From the NCBI GenBank assembly GCA_027489195.1, contig JAIYAG010000120.1:1-9604 (forward strand): a stretch of DNA of 9,604 nt, given 5' to 3'. The number at the start of each line of letters is the position of its first letter. Position 1 is the first letter of the stretch. A model generated the notes under the pieces. It saw only the letters and a list, made by a program, of their open reading frames with translations, searched no databases and had not been told where the DNA came from. This document shows positions 1 to 6,529 of this stretch, piece after piece. The position numbers and the translations under genes were made by a program. Source of the stretch: Burkholderiales bacterium (GTDB taxonomy: Bacteria; Pseudomonadota; Gammaproteobacteria; Burkholderiales; Burkholderiaceae_E).

Positions 1-87
1 GCGCAGCGCCGGTTTGAACACCTGGCCGCCGCCGGTCAGCGGCATCGGGTCGACCAGGTGGATCGACACCGGCACCGCCGCGCGCTC
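1..87 (-). repeat. Copy 2 of duplicated C-terminal lysine module, Lys replaced by Gln
   Basis: Codons 626-654, reading ERAAVPV to FKPALR again. A 25-bp stretch (30-54) is identical to 249-273. The five residue differences from copy 1 are Ala/Ser, Val/Ile, Val/Leu, Val/Gly and Lys/Gln. The last falls on the catalytic lysine (Gln647, codon at 22-24), so this copy should not support adenylation by itself. The window ends inside the possible repeat unit, so its full length is unknown. Confidence 0.88.
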
Positions 88-1962
88 GCCCGGCGGCACG
101 CCCTCGATCGACACGGTGATCAGGCTGCCGTGCACCGGGTGCGCGCCGACCTCGATGCGCAGCCCGGGCAGCGACAGGTCGGCGAGCATGCGCTCGGCCA
201 CGCGCTGCGCCGCGTCCCAGCGCAGCGCGGGCTTGAAGACCTTGCCGACGCCGGTCAGCGGCATCGGGTCGACGACGTGGACGGCCACCGGCACCGCGGC
301 CCGCTCGGGCGAACGCTCGCGCACGAAGTCCACCAGCGCGTTCGCATCGGCCGAGGCGCCGGGCTTGAACTGCACGTAGGCGACCGGCAACTCGCCCGCA
401 TAGACGTCGGGCTGCCCGACCATGGCCGCGAGCGCGACCGCCGGATGCGAGAACAGGATCTCCTCGATCGGCTGCGGGTCGATGTTGTGGCCGCCGCGGA
501 TCACCAGGTCCTTGGCGCGGCCGGTGATCCACAGGTAGCCGTCGGCGTCGAGCCGGCCGAGGTCGCCCGAGTTGACCCAGCCGGGTTCCACGAAGGCATC
601 GCGGTTGTGCTTGTCGCTGCGGTAGCCGGAGAACGCACCGGGACCGGCCATGGCCACCACGCCGATCTCGTCGGTCGCGCAGTCGCCCGCGGCCCGGCCC
701 TGCGCGTCGAGCTTGACGATGCGCACGCGGCTGTACGGCACGGGATGCCCGACCGAGCCCAGGCGGATCGGCCGGTCGGCGAACGAGATGGTGTGCACGC
801 TCGAGGTCTCGGTCATGCCGTAGACCTCGAGCACCGGCCAGCCGAAGCGCTCGGTGTAGGCGCGGCCGACCGCCACCGGGATCGCCGAGCCGCCGGCCGA
901 CACGCGCTCGACGCTCGAGACGTCGATGCCCTCCATCGGCGCGTTGAGCGCGGCGGTGAGCACGGTCGGCACGCCGGAGAAGGTGGCCGGCCGGTAGGCC
1001 TCCACGAGCTTCCAGACGTTGCGCTGCGCGGCCGCGCTGCGCCAGCCCGAGGCCGAGAGCACGGTGAGGCAGCCGCCCGCGGCCAGCCAGGCCAGGCCCT
1101 GCGTGAGCGCGCCGCCGACGTGGAAGAGCGGCAGCCCGAAGAGCACCGTCTCCTCGCGGCCGATGCGCAGCATCAGCCCGCAGACCCAGGCCTGGTAGAC
1201 CTGGTTGGCGTGGGTGTGGCGCACGAGCTTGGGCGTGCCGGTGGTGCCCCCGGTGTGGAAGTAGGCGGCGGTGTCCTCGGACTCGATGCGTCGGCCGCCG
1301 ACGAGCGCGTCCGGGCGCTGCACCGCGAGCAGCGCGTCGAAGTCGTAGATCGGCGCCAGGCCGTCGGGCGAGGCCGGGATCGGCTGGCCCGCGGCCACCG
1401 GCTGCGCGGTCGCGACCGAGGCGCCGCCGACCACGACGATGGCCGCGAGCGAGGGCAGCTCGGCGCGGATGCGCTGCACCTTCTCCCAGATGTCGACGCC
1501 AGGCATCGGGCCGAGCGCGACCAGCACCTTGGTGTCCGCCGCACGCAGGATCTCGACGAGCTGGTAGACCTCGAGCAACGGGTTCACCGGATTGGCGATG
1601 CCCGCGGCCTCGGCGCCGTACAGCGTGAAGAAGGCCTGCGGCACCAGGGGCAGCAGCAGGCTCGTCACGTCGTCGCGGCCGACGCCGATCGCGCCGAACG
1701 CGTTGGCCGCCTGCGTGACACGGCCCAGGAACTGCGCATGCCCGAAGACCACCGGCGCCTCGGTCGGATCGGCGTTCGGCAGGAAGCGGATCGCCGGCGC
1801 ATCGGGGTTCACGCTCGCGCCGATGCGCAGCGCGTCGTAGGTGCTGCGCGCCGCGATGCGGTCGGCATAAGGCGTCGCCTCGAAGGCGCGGACGGCCTCG
1901 GGGGTGGACAGGTCCGGCCAGTCGGGACCGATGATCCGGTCGAGCAGGTGGGGGCGGTTCAA
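1..1962 (-). CDS. AMP-forming acyl-CoA synthetase, C-terminus cut by window edge
   Basis: Adenylate-forming enzyme expected to activate a carboxylic acid to acyl-AMP and then acyl-CoA; the chain length accepted cannot be read from sequence. The 654 codons present show the P-loop THTGGTTGTPK-type motif (about residues 236-245), YGMTE (381-385), the SGDLGRLD and GRAKD motifs, RGGHNIDP (489-496) and the C-terminal GVGKVFK with the catalytic lysine at 574. The start is TTG: a GAGGAG Shine-Dalgarno lies 6 nt upstream, the frame has a stop at 1996-1998, and no ATG or GTG lies between; the ATG at 1999 is out of frame. The N-terminus (GAEAAGIANPVNPLLE at about 110) fits the roughly 630-residue 'AMP-binding domain protein' group, which carries an extension after the usual C-terminal domain. 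The oddity is that after this extension the lysine motif recurs (residues 626-654) with Gln at 647. The true stop lies outside the window. Family assignment is secure; substrate is unknown. Confidence 0.93.
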   Translation of the reverse strand, partial: MNRPHLLDRIIGPDWPDLSTPEAVRAFEATPYADRIAARSTYDALRIGASVNPDAPAIRFLPNADPTEAPVVFGHAQFLGRVTQAANAFGAIGVGRDDVTSLLLPLVPQAFFTLYGAEAAGIANPVNPLLEVYQLVEILRAADTKVLVALGPMPGVDIWEKVQRIRAELPSLAAIVVVGGASVATAQPVAAGQPIPASPDGLAPIYDFDALLAVQRPDALVGGRRIESEDTAAYFHTGGTTGTPKLVRHTHANQVYQAWVCGLMLRIGREETVLFGLPLFHVGGALTQGLAWLAAGGCLTVLSASGWRSAAAQRNVWKLVEAYRPATFSGVPTVLTAALNAPMEGIDVSSVERVSAGGSAIPVAVGRAYTERFGWPVLEVYGMTETSSVHTISFADRPIRLGSVGHPVPYSRVRIVKLDAQGRAAGDCATDEIGVVAMAGPGAFSGYRSDKHNRDAFVEPGWVNSGDLGRLDADGYLWITGRAKDLVIRGGHNIDPQPIEEILFSHPAVALAAMVGQPDVYAGELPVAYVQFKPGASADANALVDFVRERSPERAAVPVAVHVVDPMPLTGVGKVFKPALRWDAAQRVAERMLADLSLPGLRIEVGAHPVHGSLITVSIEGVPPGERAAVPVSIHLVDPMPLTGGGQVFKPALR
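220..306 (-). repeat. Copy 1 of duplicated C-terminal catalytic-lysine module in the acyl-CoA synthetase
   Basis: Codons 553-581 of the acyl-CoA synthetase, from ERAAVPV to FKPALR. This is the normal position of the A10-type lysine motif (PLTGVGKVFK, Lys574). It pairs with the copy at 1-87, offset by exactly 219 bp (73 codons), so the frame is kept. I count 75 of 87 matching bases and 24 of 29 matching residues. Confidence 0.88.
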
Positions 1963-1968
1963 GGCGGG

Positions 1969-1975
1969 TCTCCTC
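1969..1975 (-). promoter_or_regulatory. Ribosome binding site deciding the TTG start of the acyl-CoA synthetase
   Basis: Read on the minus strand the bases are GAGGAGA, ending 6 nt before the TTG at 1962-1960. With the in-frame stop at 1996-1998 and no other usable start codon between, this fixes the start. Confidence 0.8.
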
Positions 1976-2050
1976 GCGCGGCGCTCGATGCGCCGTCATG
2001 ATGCGCACGGATGCTCACCGGGCCGGGGGGGCGGCGTCAACCTGCGTAAC

Positions 2051-2096
2051 ATGGACCGCGGTCGAGCCACGGGATGGACCGCGGTCGAGCCGCGGG
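2051..2096 (+). repeat. 23-bp tandem duplication upstream of egtB
   Basis: Two adjacent 23-bp units, 2051-2073 and 2074-2096, differ at one base (A/G at unit position 19). Each begins ATGGACCGCGG and contains the palindrome CCGCGG. The period is not a multiple of three, and the units lie 62 bp upstream of the egtB start, so they are most likely leader or promoter sequence rather than coding. Confidence 0.92.
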
Positions 2097-2143
2097 AGTG
2101 TCCGCGGGCCTGCATCGTGCTGCATCCCGGCCACCACCCGATC

Positions 2144-2150
2144 GGGAGAG
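2144..2150 (+). promoter_or_regulatory. Ribosome binding site of egtB
   Basis: GGGAGAG ends 7 nt before the ATG at 2158. It supports that start over the in-frame ATG at 2074, which lies inside the tandem duplication and has no Shine-Dalgarno-like sequence. Confidence 0.65.
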
Positions 2151-2157
2151 ACCGTCG

Positions 2158-3555
2158 ATGAACGTGAGCGTGAACCGGAACCTGTCCGATCAGCGACTGG
2201 CCGACCCGCGACCCGAGCCCTCGGCCGACCGGCCGCTGGCCGAGCGCTTCGCCGCGGTGCGCGCCGCCACGCTCGCGCTGGCCGAGCCGCTGTCGGAAGC
2301 CGATGCCCAGGTGCAGTCGATGCCCGACGCGAGCCCGGCCAAGTGGCACCTCGCGCATGTCACCTGGTTCCTCGAGACCTTCGTGCTCGAGCGCTTCGAG
2401 CCGGGCTTCGCGCCCTTCCATCCGGCCTATCGGGTGCTCTACAACAGCTACTACGAAGGGGTCGGTGCGCGCCATCCGCGGCCCGAGCGCGGGCTGGTGA
2501 CGCGGCCCTCGCTCGCCGAGGTGCGGGCCTGGCGCGCCGACGTCGACGCGCGCATCGCGGCGCTGCTGCGCGACCCGCCGCCGGACGCGGCGGCGCTCGT
2601 CGACCTCGGCCTGCAGCACGAGCAGCAGCACCAGGAGCTGCTGCTGACCGACCTGCTGCACGCGTTCTCGTGCAATCCGCTCGCGCCGGCCTATCGCCCG
2701 CCCGAGGCGGGCCCGGCGGGGCGCGGCCGCGGGCTGCACGAGGTCGGACCGGCCGACCTCGCCGCAGCACCCGACGACGCCGGCGCGACCGCGCCCCGCT
2801 GGCTCGCGTTCGACGGCGGCCTCGTCGAGATCGGCCACGAGGGCAAGGGCTTCGCGTTCGACAACGAGTCGCCCCGGCACCAGGTGTTCCTGCGGCCGTA
2901 TGCGCTCGCCGACCGCCCGGTCACGCAGCGCGAGTGGCTCGCCTTCGTCGAGGACGGCGGCTACCGCGATGCGCGCTGGTGGCAGTCGGCGGGGCTCGAC
3001 GCGGCGCGCACCCGCGGCTGGGAGGCGCCGATGCACTGGCGGCGCGGCGCTGCGGACTGGTCGGTGTTCACGCTGCGCGGCGAGGGGCCGCTCGAGCCCG
3101 ATGCGCCGGTCTCGCACCTGAGCTGGTACGAGGCCGACGCCTATGCGCGCTGGCTGGGGGCACAGTGTCCGCACGAGCCGCCGCCGCGCCTGCCGCTCGA
3201 GAGCGAGTGGGAGCACGGCGTCGCGCGGCAGGGGCCGGCGGCGATCGCGGCCGGGCGCTTTGCCGAAGCCGGCGCGCTGCGGCCGCTGCCGGCGCCCGAC
3301 GGTGAGGGCCTGCTGCAGGCCTTCGGCGACGTCTGGCAGTGGACCCGCAGCGACTACGCGCCCTATCCGGGCTTCCGGCCCTGGACCGGCGCGGTCGGCG
3401 AGTACAACGCCAAGTTCATGTCAGGCCAGTACGTGCTGCGCGGCGCGTCGTGCGCGACGCCGCGCGCGCATGCCCGGCTCACCTATCGCAACTTCTTCCC
3501 GCCGGACGCGCGCTGGCAGTTCAGCGGCCTGCGGCTGGCGCGCGACCTGGACTGA
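2158..3555 (+). CDS. egtB: EgtB, ergothioneine-type iron(II)-dependent sulfoxide synthase
   Basis: Predicted 465-residue cytoplasmic enzyme. EgtB proteins join hercynine to a thiol (gamma-glutamylcysteine or cysteine) through an oxygen-dependent C-S bond, the central step of ergothioneine synthesis. The N-terminal DinB-like domain (about 29-165) has WHLAH (63-67) and HEQQHQE (154-160); His67, His154 and His158 fit the three iron ligands known in the family. The C-terminal formylglycine-generating-enzyme-like domain (from about 216) ends with the proteobacterial EgtB hallmark YRNFFPPDARWQFSGLRLA (443-461). Also conserved is YNSYYEGVGARHPRPERG (95-112), in the region where thiol-substrate arginines lie in actinobacterial enzymes. 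No egtD methyltransferase is adjacent, so hercynine must be made from elsewhere. SenA, the selenoneine synthase, is a homologue, but no senB or senC partner is seen here. The thiol donor cannot be assigned. The 3' end overlaps a convergent gene by 35 bp. Confidence 0.93.
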   Translation: MNVSVNRNLSDQRLADPRPEPSADRPLAERFAAVRAATLALAEPLSEADAQVQSMPDASPAKWHLAHVTWFLETFVLERFEPGFAPFHPAYRVLYNSYYEGVGARHPRPERGLVTRPSLAEVRAWRADVDARIAALLRDPPPDAAALVDLGLQHEQQHQELLLTDLLHAFSCNPLAPAYRPPEAGPAGRGRGLHEVGPADLAAAPDDAGATAPRWLAFDGGLVEIGHEGKGFAFDNESPRHQVFLRPYALADRPVTQREWLAFVEDGGYRDARWWQSAGLDAARTRGWEAPMHWRRGAADWSVFTLRGEGPLEPDAPVSHLSWYEADAYARWLGAQCPHEPPPRLPLESEWEHGVARQGPAAIAAGRFAEAGALRPLPAPDGEGLLQAFGDVWQWTRSDYAPYPGFRPWTGAVGEYNAKFMSGQYVLRGASCATPRAHARLTYRNFFPPDARWQFSGLRLARDLD

Positions 3556-4819
3556 GCGAGGCCGCCGCCGCGCGCTCGAGCGCCTCGCGGTGCGCGGGGT
3601 CCGCGATCGCGATCAGCGCGCGGGCCCGCTCGGCGAGCGACAGCCCGCGCAGGCGCGCCGCGCCGAACTCGGTGACCACGTGGTCGATGTCGCTGCGAGG
3701 CGTGGTGACCGGCCCGCTCAGGCTCGCCACGATCCGCGATCGCCGTGCTTCGCCCTGGGTCGCCGGCAGCGCGATCACCGACACCCCGCCCTCCGAGAGC
3801 CGCGTGCCGCGCACGAACTCGACCTGTCCGCCGATCGTGCCGATGTAGCGCCCGTTGTGGGCCTCGGCGTTGACCTGCCCCGAGAGGTCGACCTCGAGCG
3901 CCGAGTTGATCGAGAACAGCCGCTTGACGCGGGCCAGCACCAGCGCGCCGTGCGTGTACGACGGGCGGCGCACCGCCACGCGCGGGTTCTCGTGCACGAA
4001 GCGGAAGAGCCGCTCGGTGCCGAGCAGCATCCCGGTCACCGCGCAGCCCGCATCGATGCCCTTGTGCGCGTCGTCGATGGCGCCGCACTCGATCAGGTCG
4101 ACCACGCGGTCGCTCATCATCCCCGAGTGGAAGCCGAGGCCGCGCCGGTCGACGAGGCGGGCGAGCACCGCGTCCGGGATCGCGCCGATGCCGAGCTGCA
4201 GGGTCGCGCGTTCGGGCACGAGCGCCGCGACATGCGCGCCGATCCGCGCCTCGACCTCGCCCGGCTCGGGCCAGCGGGTCTGCACCAGCGGGCGGTCCGA
4301 CGCGATGACGGCGTCGAAGTCCTCGAGCGCGAACGTCGCCTCGGACCGCACGCGCGGTGCGTTCGCGTTGATCTCGGCGATCACGGTGCGCGCGCGCGGG
4401 ATCAGCGAGAGCGCCGCATCGTGCGAGGCGCCGAGCGTCACGCGCCCGTTCGCATCCGGCGGGCTGACCTGCACCAGCACCACGTCCGCGCGCACGTCGC
4501 CGTCGGCGCACAGCCGGTCGAGGTCGCCGTAATGCGTGGGGATCACGTCGATCGCGCCGGCCGAGGCCAGGGCCCGCGTGCCCGCGGTGACCGCGGTCGC
4601 CCGGAAGCGCAGCGCGTCGGCGTGCTCGGGCCGGAAGGTGTCGGACATCACGGTGAACAGCAGCACCGTGGTGTCCGGCAGCCGGTGGCGCTGCGCGACC
4701 AGCGCCTGCGACAGCACGAGCGGCTCGCCGCAGCCCTGGCCGACATGGACGGTGTCGCCCGGGCGGATCCAGCGGGCGAGGTCGAGCGAGGCGGGGTCGA
4801 GGACGGTGGGCGCGGGCAT
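3521..4819 (-). CDS. Acetyl-CoA hydrolase/CoA-transferase family protein
   Basis: 432-residue cytoplasmic enzyme of the acetyl-CoA hydrolase/4-hydroxybutyrate CoA-transferase family, which moves CoA between carboxylates or hydrolyses acyl-CoA. Recognisable blocks are GCGEPLVLSQAL (29-40), QLGIGAIPDAV (208-218), SINSALEVDLSGQVNAE (303-319), GTIGGQVEFVRG (327-338), SRIVASL near 361 and VVTEFGAARLRG (381-392). The length is normal for the family. The segment aligned with the catalytic glutamate of clostridial 4-hydroxybutyrate CoA-transferase reads HSGMMSD (231-237), with Gly at 233; I recall the same Gly in other proteobacterial members. The ATG at 4819 has no clear Shine-Dalgarno. It lies 91 bp downstream of the monooxygenase on the same strand, so the two are probably co-transcribed, though repeats in the gap could hold a promoter. 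Substrate is unknown. Confidence 0.88.
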   Translation of the reverse strand: MPAPTVLDPASLDLARWIRPGDTVHVGQGCGEPLVLSQALVAQRHRLPDTTVLLFTVMSDTFRPEHADALRFRATAVTAGTRALASAGAIDVIPTHYGDLDRLCADGDVRADVVLVQVSPPDANGRVTLGASHDAALSLIPRARTVIAEINANAPRVRSEATFALEDFDAVIASDRPLVQTRWPEPGEVEARIGAHVAALVPERATLQLGIGAIPDAVLARLVDRRGLGFHSGMMSDRVVDLIECGAIDDAHKGIDAGCAVTGMLLGTERLFRFVHENPRVAVRRPSYTHGALVLARVKRLFSINSALEVDLSGQVNAEAHNGRYIGTIGGQVEFVRGTRLSEGGVSVIALPATQGEARRSRIVASLSGPVTTPRSDIDHVVTEFGAARLRGLSLAERARALIAIADPAHREALERAAAASLSPGRAPAAGR

Positions 4820-4848
4820 GGGCGTGGGATCGTTGGGCGTGGGATCGT
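4820..4848. repeat. 15-bp-period tandem duplication next to the CoA-transferase start
   Basis: The 14-bp sequence GGGCGTGGGATCGT occurs at 4820-4833 and again at 4835-4848, separated by one T, immediately upstream of the ATG at 4819-4817. It occupies the position where a Shine-Dalgarno would be expected. On the coding strand it reads ACGATCCCACGCCC, which is not purine-rich. Confidence 0.92.
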
Positions 4849-4889
4849 ACGTCGGGCCGCAGCGGACGGGCCGGAGCGCGGATCGTACG
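4842..4889. repeat. Two GGATCGTACG direct repeats, 38 bp apart
   Basis: GGATCGTACG occurs at 4842-4851 and 4880-4889 in the gap upstream of the CoA-transferase. Each contains the palindrome CGTACG. On the minus strand each offers TACGAT, an acceptable -10 hexamer, but neither has a good -35 at 16-18 bp. They could be paired operator half-sites, repeated promoter elements or chance. Confidence 0.5.
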
Positions 4890-4896
4890 CCGTCTT

Positions 4897-4922
4897 TCAG
4901 CCGCCCTCTGTCAGCCGCCCTC
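4897..4922. repeat. 14-bp-period duplication of the monooxygenase stop region
   Basis: TCAGCCGCCCTC occurs at 4897-4908 and 4911-4922. On the minus strand both copies read GAGGGCGGCTGA. The copy at 4922-4911 holds the real TGA of the monooxygenase (4913-4911), and the copy just after it repeats the stop and the preceding codons in another frame. Confidence 0.9.
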
Positions 4923-6377
4923 GAAGCGCAGCACCCCGTCGTCGAGCGGCGCGCGGCCGATCGTCCTGCGCTCGAGCAGGTAGTCCTGGTCGGCCCGCCA
5001 CGGCGCCCGCGCGCCCTGCTTCGGCAGCCGCGCGGCCGCGCGCTGGAAATAGCCCGACGAGAAGTCGACGAAGGGCTCGGTGCCGGTGTCGCCCGGTCTC
5101 GGCCGCGGCACGCACCAGCGCGCGCCGACGCGGTCGGTCTCGTTCACCACCCGGCAGACCCAGGCGGCCACCAGGTCCGCGCGCAGCGTCCACGATGCGT
5201 TCGTGTAGCCGAACACCATCGCCAGGTTCGGCACGTCGGACAGCATGATGCCCTTGTAGGGCATGCGGGCCGCGAGTTCGACTGGCTGGCCGTCGACGGT
5301 GGGCACCACGCCCGACAGCAGCTGCAGCTCGAGTCCGGTCGCGGTGACGATCACGTCCGCGTCGAGGTGCTCGCCCGAGCGCAGCCGGATGCCGGTCTCG
5401 TCGAAGGACGCGACATGGTCGGTCGCCACCGAGGCCCGGCCGCTGCGGATCGCGGTGAAGAAGTCGCCGTCGGGCACGATGCACAGCCGCTGTTCCCACG
5501 GCCGGTAGCGCGGCCTGAAGTGGCGCTCGACGTCGTAGCCCGGCGGCAGCCGGCGGCGCGCCCACTCGAGCAGCTTCGCGCCCACGCGGTCGGGCCAGCG
5601 GCGGCAGGCCGCGAAGAGCAGGCGCGCGCCGAGCACGTTCTTGGCGCGCACCACCGCATGCCGCAGGCGCGCCGGCAGCACGCGGCCGAGCACCCGGGCG
5701 AACGCGTCCTCGCCGGGCATCGCGAGGATCCAGGTCGGCGAGCGCTGCAGCATCGTCACGTGCGTGGCGTCCTTCGCCATCGCCGGCACCAGCGTGACCG
5801 CGGTGGCGCCGCTGCCGATCACCACCACCCGCTTGCCCGTCCAGTCGAGGTCCTGTGGCCAGAGCTGCGGATGCACGATCCGCCCGCCGAAGCGCTCGCG
5901 GCCCGGGAACGCCGGATCGTGGCCGTGCGCGTAGTCGTAGTAGCCGCTGGCCATCACCACGAAGCCCGCGGTGAGCGTCGCGCGCTCGCCGCCTGCGCGC
6001 TCGAGCTCGACCGTCCAGCGCGCGTCGGCGCTCGACCAGGCGAGGCCGGTCACGCGGTGGCCGTAGCGGATCAGCGCGTCCAGCCCCGATTCGCGCGCGG
6101 TGTCGTGCAGGTACCGCATGATCGAGTCGCCGTCGGCGATCGCCTTCGCACCCGGCCACGGCCGGAAGCCGAAGCCGAAGGTGTACATGTCCGAGTCGGA
6201 GCGGATCCCCGGATAGCGGAACAGGCTCCAGGTGCCGCCGAGCTCGTGGCGGGCCTCGAGGATCGCGACCGTCTTGTCCGGGCAGCGCTGGCGCAGATGC
6301 CAGCCGGCGCTCAGGCCCGAGATGCCGGCGCCGACGACCAGCACGTCGAGGTGTTCGGAAGCGGTGTCGGCGGGCAC
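4911..6377 (-). CDS. EthA-like flavin-dependent (Baeyer-Villiger) monooxygenase
   Basis: 488-residue FAD- and NADPH-dependent monooxygenase. Relatives such as mycobacterial EthA insert oxygen into ketones to form esters and also oxidise sulfur in thioamides. The FAD Rossmann motif is GAGISG (16-21), followed by GGTWSLFRYPGIRSDSDMYT (47-66); the Baeyer-Villiger fingerprint is FGGRIVHPQLWP (163-174); the NADPH Rossmann motif is GSGATA (188-193). Similarity to EthA as I remember it runs end to end, including PWEQRLCIVPDGDFF, ATGLELQL, GYTNASWTLRADL and PKQG near the C-terminus, and the length matches (about 489). The start is GTG at 6377-6375, which places GAGISG at the usual distance, but no Shine-Dalgarno is visible. 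A divergent TetR regulator, as with EthR, is absent; the divergent neighbour is a crotonase. It probably leads a transcript with the CoA-transferase gene. Physiological substrate is unknown. Confidence 0.92.
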   Translation of the reverse strand: MPADTASEHLDVLVVGAGISGLSAGWHLRQRCPDKTVAILEARHELGGTWSLFRYPGIRSDSDMYTFGFGFRPWPGAKAIADGDSIMRYLHDTARESGLDALIRYGHRVTGLAWSSADARWTVELERAGGERATLTAGFVVMASGYYDYAHGHDPAFPGRERFGGRIVHPQLWPQDLDWTGKRVVVIGSGATAVTLVPAMAKDATHVTMLQRSPTWILAMPGEDAFARVLGRVLPARLRHAVVRAKNVLGARLLFAACRRWPDRVGAKLLEWARRRLPPGYDVERHFRPRYRPWEQRLCIVPDGDFFTAIRSGRASVATDHVASFDETGIRLRSGEHLDADVIVTATGLELQLLSGVVPTVDGQPVELAARMPYKGIMLSDVPNLAMVFGYTNASWTLRADLVAAWVCRVVNETDRVGARWCVPRPRPGDTGTEPFVDFSSGYFQRAAARLPKQGARAPWRADQDYLLERRTIGRAPLDDGVLRFEGG

Positions 6378-6491
6378 GGAGCAGGGGCGGGGGCGTGGGT
6401 GGGCGGCGCTCGGATGGTAACCGCGTGTCGGGGTCCCCGCGGCGGCCGGTGCGCGACGTCGGCGGGCCGACCGCAGGGCCGCCGTGCGCGG

Positions 6492-6497
6492 TATGCT
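6492..6497 (+). promoter_or_regulatory. Candidate -10 element (TATGCT) for the crotonase gene
   Basis: TATGCT stands out in GC-rich surroundings, 60 bp upstream of the crotonase ATG. It matches TATAAT at four positions. The region 16-18 bp upstream (about 6468-6474, CGACCGC) is at best a weak -35. A similar TATCCT precedes the DUF1028 gene. Confidence 0.35.
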
Positions 6498-6529
6498 GCG
6501 CGCCGCGCCGGCCGGCCGGCCCGCGTCAT

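Larger units (their letters stand above)
1963..2157. other. Divergent intergenic region between acyl-CoA synthetase and egtB
   Basis: This 195-bp gap must hold promoters for both flanking genes. For the leftward gene a TTGACG hexamer (minus strand, 2040-2035) is followed after 17 bp by a poor -10 (TGAGCA, 2017-2012). For egtB the best -10-like hexamer I see is TAACAT at 2047-2052, without a convincing -35. A G-run of seven and a 23-bp tandem duplication also lie here. No small gene is evident. Confidence 0.4.

Noticed and set aside
58..2001. 647-codon open frame on the plus strand opposite the acyl-CoA synthetase
   Set aside because: It is rich in Arg, Ala, Gly and His with no domain motif, and it mirrors a gene with clear conserved motifs. 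Long antisense frames are expected at this GC content.
2074..2157. Upstream in-frame ATG giving egtB 28 extra residues
   Set aside because: It starts inside the tandem duplication, has no Shine-Dalgarno, and the added residues do not look like a family N-terminus; the ATG at 2158 has GGGAGAG upstream.
1996..3216. 406-codon minus-strand open frame opposite egtB
   Set aside because: A GC-driven shadow frame; the plus strand carries the conserved EgtB motifs.
3143..5248. 701-codon plus-strand open frame
   Set aside because: It runs out of phase through egtB and antisense through two recognisable genes, with low-complexity composition and no motif.
6508..6522. GGCC-repeat run as a regulatory repeat
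   Set aside because: Short and of the base composition expected in this genome; no spacing or partner site supports a function.
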